Below, one piece after another: positions 44,161 through 52,715 of a DNA stretch of 63,444 bases. The stretch spans positions 1 to 63,444 of the forward strand of contig JBIQLN010000019.1 of NCBI GenBank assembly GCA_044464225.1, written 5' to 3'. Position numbers and translations under genes: made by a program. Each line of letters begins with the position of its first letter. Positions within the stretch are counted from its first letter, which is position 1. Source of the DNA: 66-474 sp044464225. GTDB taxonomy: Bacteria > Pseudomonadota > Gammaproteobacteria > Xanthomonadales > Rhodanobacteraceae. Under the pieces are notes generated by a model. The model was not told the origin of the DNA, did not search any database, and worked only from the letters and a program-made list of their open reading frames with translations.

Positions 44161-45116
44161 CCATTCATGCCGATGGCGAAACGCAGCCCCTGGTCTGGCT
44201 CCATGGAAACCCCATTCCCGGGAATGCCGCCTGGCTGGACCTGTGCGAACCCGACGGGACCGAGGTCAAGGCCTGCGAAAACCTGGCGAAGGTGAAACTG
44301 CCGGATCGCCAGGACATCGCGGGGATCGGGCTCGCCGGACGCAACCGCAGCAGCGAGCGATGCGTGTTCCTGCAGATTTCCCGATTCGCCGACGTGGACG
44401 AGAACGTCTCGGCCACGCCGGTGTCGCTGGTGCTGACGCCGGAGGTGCTGGTCACCCAGCGCTACGCGCCTTCGCCGACCTTCGACATCGCGGCCGGCGA
44501 GTGGCACGAAGACCAATCGCACGAGGGCGCCGCCAGCGCGTTCGCCGAGTTGCTGGAAACCATGACCGAACGGACCGCCCAGAGCATGGAGAAGATCGCC
44601 GGCGACGTTGCCAAGCTTTCCGCGCACGTCTTCAACGAGCGGTTGACCGAAACGCGGCATCTGCGCCGCTGGCTGGTACACGTCGGCAAGCTGGAGGCGC
44701 GGCTGGCGCGCAGCCGCGGCACCCTGCTCGGCATCATGCGGATCGTGGTGTTCATGTGCGAGAAGCAACCCGAGTGGCTGGCCGACGAAGCGGCATCGCG
44801 TCTCGCGATGACCCGCAACGATCTCGAAGCACTGGATCAGTTCGACGAGCAGCTCACCGAAAAACTGCAGTTCCTGCTGGATGCGATCCTGGGCATGATC
44901 AGCGTCAACCAGAACAACGTGATGAAGCTGTTCACCGTGGTGTCCGTGGTGGCCGTGCCACCAGTGTTGCTGGCCGGCATCTGGGGCATGAACTTCAAGG
45001 CGATGCCGGAACTGTCGCAGCCGTGGGGTTACGCGATGGCGCTCGGCGCGATCGCCCTGAGCGTGCTGATCCCGCTCGGAATCTTCAAGTGGCGCGGCTG
45101 GCTTTCGAGCGATTGA
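44154..45116 (+). CDS. CorA/ZntB-like divalent cation channel
   Basis: 320 aa. Long cytosolic N-terminus with helices, then two C-terminal membrane helices with the pore motif GMN in IWGMNFKAMPEL near 286-297. CorA moves Mg2+/Co2+, ZntB-like relatives Zn2+; the extracellular MPEL-type loop is CorA-family but cannot discriminate. It is the last gene of the plus arm, and a hairpin follows. Relation to the glycoside locus may be only positional. Confidence 0.92.
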   Translation: MLTIHADGETQPLVWLHGNPIPGNAAWLDLCEPDGTEVKACENLAKVKLPDRQDIAGIGLAGRNRSSERCVFLQISRFADVDENVSATPVSLVLTPEVLVTQRYAPSPTFDIAAGEWHEDQSHEGAASAFAELLETMTERTAQSMEKIAGDVAKLSAHVFNERLTETRHLRRWLVHVGKLEARLARSRGTLLGIMRIVVFMCEKQPEWLADEAASRLAMTRNDLEALDQFDEQLTEKLQFLLDAILGMISVNQNNVMKLFTVVSVVAVPPVLLAGIWGMNFKAMPELSQPWGYAMALGAIALSVLIPLGIFKWRGWLSSD

Positions 45117-45122
45117 CGGCGG

Positions 45123-45151
45123 TTCCCTTCTCCGTTCGGGAGGAGAAGGAA
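45123..45151. terminator. Hairpin between the two convergent operons
   Basis: TTCCCTTCTCC at 45123-45133 pairs with GGAGAAGGAA at 45142-45151 apart from one unpaired base. It lies between the plus-arm end (45116) and the minus-arm end (45153), so it can terminate both. Confidence 0.6.
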
Positions 45152-45152
45152 A

Positions 45153-45935
45153 TCACGTTCCGGTCGCCGCGCGCAGCTCCTGTTCCACCATGCCGGACCA
45201 GGAGCCCGTCGGTGCCGGTTCGCACAGGTAGGTTTCGTGTGCGGCGCGTTCGCGGACGCGGAAACCCGCCGAACGCAGCATCGCCTCCACGCAGGCGTGA
45301 TCCGGCGCCCACCAGTTGGTGGGATCGCCACTCATGCGCCCCTCGATGAAAGCCATGCGCGGCCATCCGTCCGCCAGGAACCGTGCGCGCTCCTCAATCG
45401 GAAAGTCCGGCGGTGGCTCGATCGCATCGTCGCCGGGCATGGTCAGCGTCTGCAGCATCAGCAGCTTGCCGGTACGCCGGCGCAGGATGTCCAGTGCCAG
45501 CAGCGGATGCCGCAGGTGGTACAGCACCCCCATGAACCACACGAGGTCGAATTCGCGCGACTCGCGCGCCAGGTCGTACAACTGCATTCGGCGAAATTCA
45601 ATGCGACTTTGCAGGTCGAACTGGCGCGCCGCCCAGCGTGCCTGCGCCAGGTAATGCGGATCCATGTCGATGGCGGTCACCTGCGCGCCGCGTGACGCGA
45701 GCTCGAAGCTGTAGAAGCCCGCGTTGCAGCCTACGTCCAGCACCCGCCAGCCATGCAGGTCTTCCGGCACGTGGGACGCGATCTCGCGCCATTTGAAAGA
45801 GGGAAAGTCGCCGAGGAAATGATCCGGCGCGGTTTGCACGCCGTCCGGCAGGTGCAGGTTGTGGAACCACGGCGCGAGCGCCGCGACTGCGCTCTCGGTG
45901 GCGCGCGTGCCGGCGGCGGCCACGGTTGCACTCAT
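45153..45935 (-). CDS. SAM-dependent methyltransferase, CmoB-like, of the glycoside locus
   Basis: 260 aa. Begins with a PWFHNLHLPDGVQT motif reminiscent of CmoB/DUF1698 proteins, then motif I VLDVGCNAGFYSFELA at 65-80, ribose ligand AIDMD near 90, VWFMGVLYHLRHPLLALD, and a C-terminal domain with WWAPDHACVEAMLRSAGF. It may methylate a sugar hydroxyl or carboxyl of the product; not the tRNA enzyme by context. It overlaps the 92-aa gene by 4 bases and is the last gene of the minus arm. Confidence 0.9.
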   Translation of the reverse strand: MSATVAAAGTRATESAVAALAPWFHNLHLPDGVQTAPDHFLGDFPSFKWREIASHVPEDLHGWRVLDVGCNAGFYSFELASRGAQVTAIDMDPHYLAQARWAARQFDLQSRIEFRRMQLYDLARESREFDLVWFMGVLYHLRHPLLALDILRRRTGKLLMLQTLTMPGDDAIEPPPDFPIEERARFLADGWPRMAFIEGRMSGDPTNWWAPDHACVEAMLRSAGFRVRERAAHETYLCEPAPTGSWSGMVEQELRAATGT

Positions 45936-46210
45936 GTGTCGCGTTCCACGAACTTGAAGAAGCGGCTGGGTTTTCCGTCGGCGGTTTTTTCCTGGTACAG
46001 GAACGCCAGGTTTTCTTCCTCGAACTTGTCGAAGAATTCGTCCCAGTCGATTGCTTCCAGGTCCTCGTTGTCGGTGAAGGCTATGCGCAGTACGCCGGCT
46101 TCCCCGCCGCCGCCCGTGCCGCGCACGGTGGCGGGCTTGCCGCCGCGTTCCTCTGCCCAGCGGCGGATCTCGCCGTAGTCGGTGGTGGTTTTCGCGTCAT
46201 GCGCTGTCAT
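45932..46210 (-). CDS. Small acidic conserved protein
   Basis: 92 aa with AGGAG before the ATG. A basic-acidic helix (DYGEIRRWAEERGGKPATVRG), Gly-rich turn, strand LRIAFTD and a strongly acidic end (DWDEFFDKFEEENLAFLYQE, with KPSRFFKFVE). Homologues in many bacteria are called hypothetical or, wrongly as I recall, glucan branching enzyme; it is far too short for such an enzyme. It overlaps both neighbours (14 and 4 bases). Function unknown; a regulator or adaptor of the transferases is conceivable. Confidence 0.8.
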   Translation of the reverse strand: MTAHDAKTTTDYGEIRRWAEERGGKPATVRGTGGGGEAGVLRIAFTDNEDLEAIDWDEFFDKFEEENLAFLYQEKTADGKPSRFFKFVERDT

Positions 46211-47330
46211 GGCAAATACTCCTGTTCGACCTGCTCCTTTCCGACCCGACCACGCGGTGCCGGGGAACGGCGCGGTCGATATACCGTTCCAGCGCCCGTG
46301 CGCGATGATCGGCAGTGTGTTCGGCCAGCACGCGGCGGCGCGCGGCGGCGCCCAACGCGCGGCGGCGCGTTTCAGGGGTGTCGCGCAGCCACGCCAGCAC
46401 CTGCGCCGGCTCGTGTGCCAGCAGGATTTCCTCGTCGGGCGCAAAGAACGCCTCGATGCCGGGCCACGCGTCCGAGATGATCGGCACGCCGCAGGCCGCT
46501 GCTTCGAACAACCGCACGCTGGGCGACCAGCCTGCGGCCACCATGTCGGCGCGGGTCAGGTTCAGCGTGAACCGTTGCGCGTTGTAGAACGCGCGATGAC
46601 GCCCTGGCGCAAGATGCTCGATGCGCATGAGGTTGCGCGGCCAATCGATGGATTCGGGATATTGCGGGCCGGCTACCGCGAAACGCCCCGCCGGCCATTG
46701 TCCGGCCACATCCAGCAGGTATCTCTGCAACAACGGTTGTCGATCATCGCTGTAGGTACCGAGGTAGCCGAGGTCGTACTGCGCCGGGGTGCGCGAGGGC
46801 GCGTAGCGCTCGGGATCGACCGCGCAGTACAACGGTTCGGCACGGGCGCCGTAGCGGCAGCGCAGGCTGTCCAGGAACGGACCCCCGGTGAACGAAAGAT
46901 ACACGCCGAACTCGGCGATCTGGTCCGCGCGCAGGTAATCGCAACCGGCCTCGCGCAGCTTGGCCATCGTCACCGGCGTATCGATGTCGTAGAACGCGGA
47001 CACGCCGTGCACGGTCTGCAACAACCAGTCGGCGATGCGCGCGCCATCGGGCACGAACGATCCCAGCACCGCGACGTCGGCGCCGGCAATGTCGCCGCCG
47101 TGTTCGTCGCGCAATGCATCGAGGTCGTCGTACAACACAAGGCACGCCGCGAGATCGCGCGGCAGGTCCTGGTTGTCGGCGTACCACGACCGGTCGCGTT
47201 CGTAGAAACGCACGCGATGGCCGCGCGCGAGCAACGCGCGGATCAGCGCGCGGTAGGTGGTCGCGTGGCCGTTGCCCCAGGCCGACCGCAGCGAAAGTCC
47301 GAGGAAGGCGAAATCCAGCGCACCCCGCAT
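46197..47330 (-). CDS. CgeB-type glycosyltransferase
   Basis: 377 aa. N-terminus FAFLGLSLRSAWGNGHATTYR is closely similar to the plus-arm gene at 35117 (both have WGNGHAT and FYDxDxPVT: FYDIDTPVTMAKL near 128). Donor domain with LFEAAACGVPIISDAWPG and EEILLAHEPAQVLAWL. Of the three minus-arm paralogues it is the most similar to the plus-arm copy. Its ATG directly abuts the stop of the upstream paralogue. Expected cytosolic GT-B enzyme; sugar unknown. The last ~20 residues are Arg/Ser-rich. Confidence 0.88.
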   Translation of the reverse strand: MRGALDFAFLGLSLRSAWGNGHATTYRALIRALLARGHRVRFYERDRSWYADNQDLPRDLAACLVLYDDLDALRDEHGGDIAGADVAVLGSFVPDGARIADWLLQTVHGVSAFYDIDTPVTMAKLREAGCDYLRADQIAEFGVYLSFTGGPFLDSLRCRYGARAEPLYCAVDPERYAPSRTPAQYDLGYLGTYSDDRQPLLQRYLLDVAGQWPAGRFAVAGPQYPESIDWPRNLMRIEHLAPGRHRAFYNAQRFTLNLTRADMVAAGWSPSVRLFEAAACGVPIISDAWPGIEAFFAPDEEILLAHEPAQVLAWLRDTPETRRRALGAAARRRVLAEHTADHRARALERYIDRAVPRHRVVGSERSRSNRSICHDSA

Positions 47331-48422
47331 TCAGGCGGCCTCCACCAGTTCGCGGCCGAGCAGCACCGCCTCGACCTGTTCGGCGCGGAGCGCGTAAGTG
47401 TGTTCCCTCAGCAGGCGCTGGCGGGCGCGGCGCCCGATCGTGCGCGCCTGCGCTTCGCCGATGCCGTGCACGTATTCGGCGACCATGTCGCCGTCGTCGG
47501 CGACCAGCACTTCGCGGCCGGGTTCGAGGAACATCTCGATGCCCTCCCAGCGATCCACGACCAGGCACGCGCCGGCGCCGCCGGCTTCGAACACCCGCGT
47601 CGGGGGCGAAAAGCCGTAGCGCGCCATGCTGTCGCGGTTGATGTTAAGCACCAGCCGCGGGCTGCAGTTGAGCGCGTTGTGTTCGGCGGTCGGCACGTGG
47701 CCGAGCAGGCGCACGTTGGGCGGCCCCGCGTCCCAGCCCGAGCCGCCCAGGATGAACGAACAGCCGGGCATCTGGATCGCCGGCTTGAAAAAGAACTCGT
47801 GCACGCGCGATTCGCGGTCGGGCAACCGGTTGCCGAGGAACGCCAGATCCGCGGCATAGCGCGATTGCGGCGCTTCCGGATGGTGTGTATCCGGATCGAG
47901 CGCGTTGTAGATCGGCACGCAATCGCGCGCGCCGAATGCGCGGTAGCCCTCCACCACGCGCGGGCCGCCGCCGTAGGTCAGCACCATGTCGAACTTCGGC
48001 ACCAGTGCGCGGAACGGATCGGCGGGATTCGATTCCATCCGCTCCAGCGTCGCGGGCGCATCCACGTCCCAGAACACGGCGGCGCAGGTCGAGGACTTCA
48101 GCCCCGCCACTTCGCGTTCCAGCAGTTCGTCGTCCACGCCGACCCCGCTGGCCTTGATGACGATGTCGCTGCCGCACCGCGCGTGCTGCAGCGCCTCCCT
48201 TACGCCGGCTTCGCCGGGCCGGTACACGTGCACGATCGCCCACGGCGGATCGGCGATGTCGCGATGCTTCTGCCGGTCCAGCGCGTCGGGTTCGTAGAAG
48301 CGGATGCGATGCCCGCGCGCCGCCAGCGCGCGCAGCACGCCGCGGTAGTAGGTGGCCGCGCCATTCCAGTACGACGAGACCAGGCTGGAGCCGAACATTG
48401 CGATGTTCAATTTGTCAGGCAT
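47331..48422 (-). CDS. CgeB-type glycosyltransferase
   Basis: 363 aa from ATG with AAGGAA upstream. NIAMFGSSLVSSYWNGAATYYRG at the start (in parts), FWDVDAPATLERM near 119, FGARDCVPIYNALDPDTHHP, and donor domain VFEAGGAGACLVVDRWEGIEMF (in parts) near 275. Same family as the flanking genes but clearly diverged, implying a different acceptor or donor. It overlaps the upstream transferase by 8 bases and abuts the downstream one. Confidence 0.88.
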   Translation of the reverse strand: MPDKLNIAMFGSSLVSSYWNGAATYYRGVLRALAARGHRIRFYEPDALDRQKHRDIADPPWAIVHVYRPGEAGVREALQHARCGSDIVIKASGVGVDDELLEREVAGLKSSTCAAVFWDVDAPATLERMESNPADPFRALVPKFDMVLTYGGGPRVVEGYRAFGARDCVPIYNALDPDTHHPEAPQSRYAADLAFLGNRLPDRESRVHEFFFKPAIQMPGCSFILGGSGWDAGPPNVRLLGHVPTAEHNALNCSPRLVLNINRDSMARYGFSPPTRVFEAGGAGACLVVDRWEGIEMFLEPGREVLVADDGDMVAEYVHGIGEAQARTIGRRARQRLLREHTYALRAEQVEAVLLGRELVEAA

Positions 48423-49551
48423 GTGCAGCTTCCTTGTGCAGGGTGGTTGGTGCGGAGGCAAAGGCGCCGAGTGCGGCGACGATCGCCATCAATTCGGCCA
48501 CGCGGTGCTCGCAGGTGTGTCGCGCGCGGATGCGTTGCAGGCCGCTCGCGGCCAGCGACGCGGCCAGCGACGGATCGTTCAGCACGTCGCGCAACGCGGT
48601 GCGCATTTCGTCGCCGTTCTGCACGGCGAGGTAATCCGTACCCGCTTCGAACAGGTGCTCGCTGTCGAGCCATGGCGCGGAGATCAGCGGGATCCCGCAG
48701 GCCAGCGCCTCGAACACGCGGATGGTCGGAATGCCGGGCAGCGCCTGCGCGTAGGGCCGGCGCGGCACGTGCACCGTCAGTGCGGCGCGGGCGAAGGCTT
48801 CCGGCGCGCGCCAGTTCGGCAGCCATCCCCGATAGGTGATGCCGGCGTCGTCCAGCGCCTCGAGTGCCTGCGGCGGATAGCGCACGCCATGCAGGGTGGC
48901 GCGCAATCGCAGGTCGCGCACCGGGCCGAACAGGTATTCCTCCAGTTCGCGCGCGCGCTCGCCATCGCCCCAGTTGCCGATCCACACCAGTTGCTGGTCC
49001 GGATCGTTGCGCACGTGCGGATGGAAGATGCGCGTGTCCGCCGCCTCGTGCCAGGTGAACACGCTGTCGTGCCAGCCTTCCTCGATGTAGCGCTGCCGCA
49101 CCGCGCCGCCGAACGCCAGCACGCCGTCGTAGTCGCGCAGGTCGTAGGTCGCCATCTCTTCGGGTGCGGTGGCGCTGCGATGGTGGGTGTCGTGGAACAG
49201 CAGCCGGAAGTCGCCGCGATCGCGGCGCTGGCGGCCGATGCGCGCCACCAGTTCCGCCGGGTTCCATTCATGCACGACCACGACGTCGGCGCCGTCCAGC
49301 GCCATTGCGGGATCGAAGCTTTCGGCCTCATAGGTGCGGCTGCGCAGGCGCGGGAATCGGCGCTGGAATTCCCTGATCGCGCCCTCGCCATGATCGGCAA
49401 TGAGGTGCCGGCGGCTCCAGCCGTTTTCGGGCTCGTACACCTCGACCCGATGGCCGCGTGCGAGCAATTCCGCCACGACACCGCGGAGGAAATGGGCGTT
49501 GCCATGATTCCAGTCGGAAACCAGCGAGTGGTAGAGCAACACGAAATTCAT
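48415..49551 (-). CDS. CgeB-type glycosyltransferase
   Basis: 378 aa. LLYHSLVSDWNHGNAHFLRG at the start, VVVHEWNPAELV near 88, LLFHDTHHR near 111, WIGNWGDGERARELEEYL near 188 and donor domain RVFEALACGIPLISAPWLD. It is the most divergent of the four paralogues. It overlaps the upstream GT4 gene by 4 bases. A sequential sugar-adding role with its neighbours is inferred from the operon only. Confidence 0.87.
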   Translation of the reverse strand: MNFVLLYHSLVSDWNHGNAHFLRGVVAELLARGHRVEVYEPENGWSRRHLIADHGEGAIREFQRRFPRLRSRTYEAESFDPAMALDGADVVVVHEWNPAELVARIGRQRRDRGDFRLLFHDTHHRSATAPEEMATYDLRDYDGVLAFGGAVRQRYIEEGWHDSVFTWHEAADTRIFHPHVRNDPDQQLVWIGNWGDGERARELEEYLFGPVRDLRLRATLHGVRYPPQALEALDDAGITYRGWLPNWRAPEAFARAALTVHVPRRPYAQALPGIPTIRVFEALACGIPLISAPWLDSEHLFEAGTDYLAVQNGDEMRTALRDVLNDPSLAASLAASGLQRIRARHTCEHRVAELMAIVAALGAFASAPTTLHKEAAHA

Positions 49552-50696
49552 GCGCAGGCCTTCAAGGTCGGAGAATTCGACGCGGAAGCGGGGGAAGCAC
49601 GGGCCGTGAGTTCTTCATAGGCGCCGAGGTACGCATCCGCCATCCGGCTCGCCGTCATGAACATCGCGCGGCGGCGCGCGCGGGCGCCGAAACGCGCGCG
49701 CAGCGTGTCGTCTTCGATCAGGCGCAGCAGTGCATCGCGCAACGCGTCGTCGTCATCCGGCGCGACGAACAGGGCGGCGCCGTCCCAGAATTCACGCAGG
49801 CTGGCGATGTCGCCCAGCACCAGCGCGCACCCAGCCCGGGCAGCTTCCAGGATCGAAAGCCCGAACGGTTCGTAGCGCGCCGGCAATGCATAGATCGCGG
49901 CGCGCGCGAACCAGCGCTGCATCGCGGCCGGCCGCAACATGCCCAGGTGGCGCATGCTGAAGAAGGTGGCATGGCCACCGTCGGGCGCACGGTCCTGCCC
50001 CGCGATGCAAACCGGCCACGGCACGGCCGGCGCGACCGCGGCGAGACGGGAAAGATTCTTGGCTTCGTCCCACAGGCGCCCGGCGCCGAACACCAGCGGC
50101 CGTTTCTTGCAGGCCTGCGCGATGCCGTGGGTGCCGTTGGGGATCACGCGCACGGGACGCGTGGCGCGGTATTCGGTGACAAGGGCCTGCGCCATCGCGC
50201 GGCTTGGTGCAACGATGATGTCGCTCGCGTCCAGCGCTTCACGCACGTGCGCGCGATAGCGGTCCCACTCCGATGGCGCTTCGACACCGTGCACCGCGCG
50301 CCACCACGAAGCCACGCACGAGTGCGCGACGGTCAGCACCGGCGCCGGCCACGCCAGCGCGGCATGGCCGAAATCATTGGCGTGCACGACGTCCGGACGC
50401 ACCTCGTCGGCGAGCCGCAACAGCCACTCGCCGGCCTCGCGCAGGTCGCGCCAGGGTTCGTCCATCCACACCAGCTTGCACGCGCGCGAATGGAAAGCGA
50501 GGCCGTGGATCGCCGTCGCTTCGGCTTGCTGGGCGCGGCTGGGGGCCGGGCCCATTGCCGCCAGCGTGACCGCGTGGCCGCGCAGGCACAGCACGCGCGA
50601 CAAATCCATGGCGTAGCGCCACACCCCGCCCACCGTGTCGCAGGTCATCAGGATCCGGCGCGGTGCACCGGCGAGCGAAGTGAAATCAGCGTCCAT
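49548..50696 (-). CDS. GT4 family glycosyltransferase
   Basis: 382 aa. Acceptor domain MTCDTVGGVWRYAMDLSRVL near 18-36 and VVHANDFGHAAL; donor domain with FGAGRLWDEAKNLSRLA near 203-219, ALPARYEPFGLSILEAARAG near 270-290 (the E-x7-E stretch) and CALVLGDIASLREFW. A retaining GT-B transferase. The ATG at 50696 overlaps the oxidoreductase gene by 11 bases; a TTG at 50708 is an alternative. Second GT4 of the locus besides 40136. Confidence 0.9.
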   Translation of the reverse strand: MDADFTSLAGAPRRILMTCDTVGGVWRYAMDLSRVLCLRGHAVTLAAMGPAPSRAQQAEATAIHGLAFHSRACKLVWMDEPWRDLREAGEWLLRLADEVRPDVVHANDFGHAALAWPAPVLTVAHSCVASWWRAVHGVEAPSEWDRYRAHVREALDASDIIVAPSRAMAQALVTEYRATRPVRVIPNGTHGIAQACKKRPLVFGAGRLWDEAKNLSRLAAVAPAVPWPVCIAGQDRAPDGGHATFFSMRHLGMLRPAAMQRWFARAAIYALPARYEPFGLSILEAARAGCALVLGDIASLREFWDGAALFVAPDDDDALRDALLRLIEDDTLRARFGARARRRAMFMTASRMADAYLGAYEELTARASPASASNSPTLKACA

Positions 50697-51723
50697 AGAT
50701 GCGGTCAACGATTGCGGCGACGTCGACGAGCCGGCGTGCTTCGGGATCGAAGCGGTCGTCGCGGGTGAGTTTGCGCGCCCAATCCACCAAGGCGCGCCCG
50801 CCCCACGCGTCCGGTGGCGCGGCCAGACGGCGGGTCCGGGTGCCGTCGTGGCGATCGACGGTAAAGTCGTAGAACGATCCGTTGACGTTGCGCAGCGATG
50901 CGCCGCCGCGGGTGCCGTAGAACGAAGCCTCGATCACCGCGTCCGCACCGGCCGAAAGGCGCCACGAACACGTCAGGCGCACGCTGGTGCCGTCGTCGAG
51001 GCGGTAATGCACGCTCGCGTAATCCTCCGGCGCCGAGATCGGCGGCAGCAGCCGCCTGCCCTGCTGGTACAGGTTCGCGTCCACTGCTTCCACGCGTACC
51101 CGGCCGGTCATCCACATCGCCAGATCGATCAGGTGGACGCCGAGATCCATCACGCAGCCCCCGCCCGACTGGGTGACGTCGTAGAACCATGCCTTGTCGG
51201 GACCGTAGGCGTTGTGGAAGGTCAAGTCGATGGCGTACAGTTCGCCCAGTTCTCCGGCGCGGATCTGTTCGCGCAGGTTCGCGATGCCGGCCACGCAGCG
51301 GTAGCTGAAATCCACGCCCAGCAGGCGGTCGTGTGCATGCGCCGCGGCCACTACCTGCGCCGCTTCCGCGGCGGTGCGCGCCAGCGGTTTCTGGCAGAAC
51401 ACCGCCTTCTCGTGTTCCAGCGCGGCCATCGCCTGCGCGGCGTGCAGTGCGCTGGGTGTTGCGATCACCACGCCGTCGATGCGTTGTTCGAGCAGCGTAT
51501 CCAGCGATTCGCAGGTACGTGCGTCGCCTTGCTGCGCGGCTTCCTCGGCGAGCGCCGGATCGACATCGGCCACCGCGACCACGTCGGCGATTTGCGCCTC
51601 GATCAACGCCTCCATCCGCGCCCGGCCGATCCAGCCGAGGCCGACGAAGCCAAGACGCGGCCTGGTCGCCGTCATTCTGCGCGGCCAGGGCTGCACGACT
51701 GCGGCTTCCTCGATCGCACTCAT
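50686..51723 (-). CDS. Gfo/Idh/MocA family oxidoreductase
   Basis: 345 aa. NAD(P) loop FVGLGWIGRARMEAL near 25-39, EKAVFCQKPLARTAAEA with the family Lys in CQKP near 110, and C-terminal domain with GGGCVMDLGVHLIDLAMWM near 188-206 (catalytic DxGxH). Family members oxidise inositol, glucose-like or NDP-sugar hydroxyls. In a locus with inositol-phosphate synthase, inositol or NDP-sugar oxidation is an obvious candidate. Overlaps the alcohol dehydrogenase gene by 4 bases. Confidence 0.92.
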   Translation of the reverse strand: MSAIEEAAVVQPWPRRMTATRPRLGFVGLGWIGRARMEALIEAQIADVVAVADVDPALAEEAAQQGDARTCESLDTLLEQRIDGVVIATPSALHAAQAMAALEHEKAVFCQKPLARTAAEAAQVVAAAHAHDRLLGVDFSYRCVAGIANLREQIRAGELGELYAIDLTFHNAYGPDKAWFYDVTQSGGGCVMDLGVHLIDLAMWMTGRVRVEAVDANLYQQGRRLLPPISAPEDYASVHYRLDDGTSVRLTCSWRLSAGADAVIEASFYGTRGGASLRNVNGSFYDFTVDRHDGTRTRRLAAPPDAWGGRALVDWARKLTRDDRFDPEARRLVDVAAIVDRIYGR

Positions 51724-52715
51724 GGCGTCACCACCGCTTTCATGAAGCCGTCCGGCCGTTCGCGCATCAACGTGAACGCGCGGCCCAGGTCGTGCAACGG
51801 CACGGCATGGGTGATCAGCGGAAATGGATCGAGCGTGCCATCGGCGACCGCGCGCATCGCTTCGCGCAGGCCGCGCGCCTGCGCCGCCGGATCGCGCTCA
51901 TGCGCATTGATGACGTCGAGCCCGCGCCAGTTCCATTGCTGCATGTCCACCTGGCGCGGGCCGTCCTGGTGGTAGCCCGCAACGACCAGGCGACCGCCTT
52001 CCGCGCACAGGGCGGAGGCGAGATCGAGCGTCGCCTGTTCACCGCCCGCTTCGATCACGCGCTCGCAGCCATGACCGTCGGTGAGTTCCAGCACCGCGCC
52101 GATCGAAGCACCGCGATCCACACCGTCGAACGTATATGCCGCACCGCAGCGGAGCGCCATGTCGCGTGCCCAGGCGCGGCGCGTCAATGCGATCACCCGC
52201 GCGCCGGCACGCGCCGCCCCCTGTACCAGCAGCGCGCCGATGAAACCGACGCCGACGACCGCCAGCCACTGGCCGGCGCGAATGTCGCTGCGTCGCAGGA
52301 TGTTCATCACGCAGGCCAGCGGTTCGCCCGGCAGCGGGCGATCGCCGGCGCGATCGGGGATGCGGGCGACCATCGAGGCCGGCGCGAAATCGTGGGTGGC
52401 ATACGCACGCTGCGAAAGCAGTACAACCTTGTCGCCGACCGCGAGACCGTCCACGTCGTCGCCGGTCGCGGCGATTTCGCCCCAGCCCTCGTGGCCCGGG
52501 GCGCCGGCCTCCAGCGGATAGCGGAACCATTCGCGGCCTTCCCACACCGGCATGTTGGAGGCGCACACGCCGCAGCCGCGCAACCTCACCAGTACTTCGC
52601 GGGACGTCGGCTCGCGCAGTCGCGTTTCGGTGATGCGCACCCGACCCTCGCCAAGAAAGACCGCCCGTGCAGCGGCCACCCCGATGGCACCGCGTTCCTC
52701 GACCTGCGCATTCAT
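51720..52715 (-). CDS. Zinc-type alcohol/polyol dehydrogenase
   Basis: 331 aa medium-chain dehydrogenase. Catalytic zinc region GCGVCASNMP near 47-56 and GAPGHEGWGEI near 70-80; NAD loop VVGVGFIGALLVQGAARAG. The structural four-Cys zinc lobe of classical enzymes is missing, as in several sugar/polyol dehydrogenases of secondary metabolism. It may oxidise a polyol or a nucleotide sugar together with the adjacent Gfo/Idh enzyme. Overlaps both neighbours by 4 bases. Confidence 0.9.
   Translation of the reverse strand: MNAQVEERGAIGVAAARAVFLGEGRVRITETRLREPTSREVLVRLRGCGVCASNMPVWEGREWFRYPLEAGAPGHEGWGEIAATGDDVDGLAVGDKVVLLSQRAYATHDFAPASMVARIPDRAGDRPLPGEPLACVMNILRRSDIRAGQWLAVVGVGFIGALLVQGAARAGARVIALTRRAWARDMALRCGAAYTFDGVDRGASIGAVLELTDGHGCERVIEAGGEQATLDLASALCAEGGRLVVAGYHQDGPRQVDMQQWNWRGLDVINAHERDPAAQARGLREAMRAVADGTLDPFPLITHAVPLHDLGRAFTLMRERPDGFMKAVVTP

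Noticed and set aside
46182..48839. 885-codon plus-strand frame over the CgeB-type genes
   Set aside because: Antisense to real genes with family motifs; composition typical of a shadow frame.
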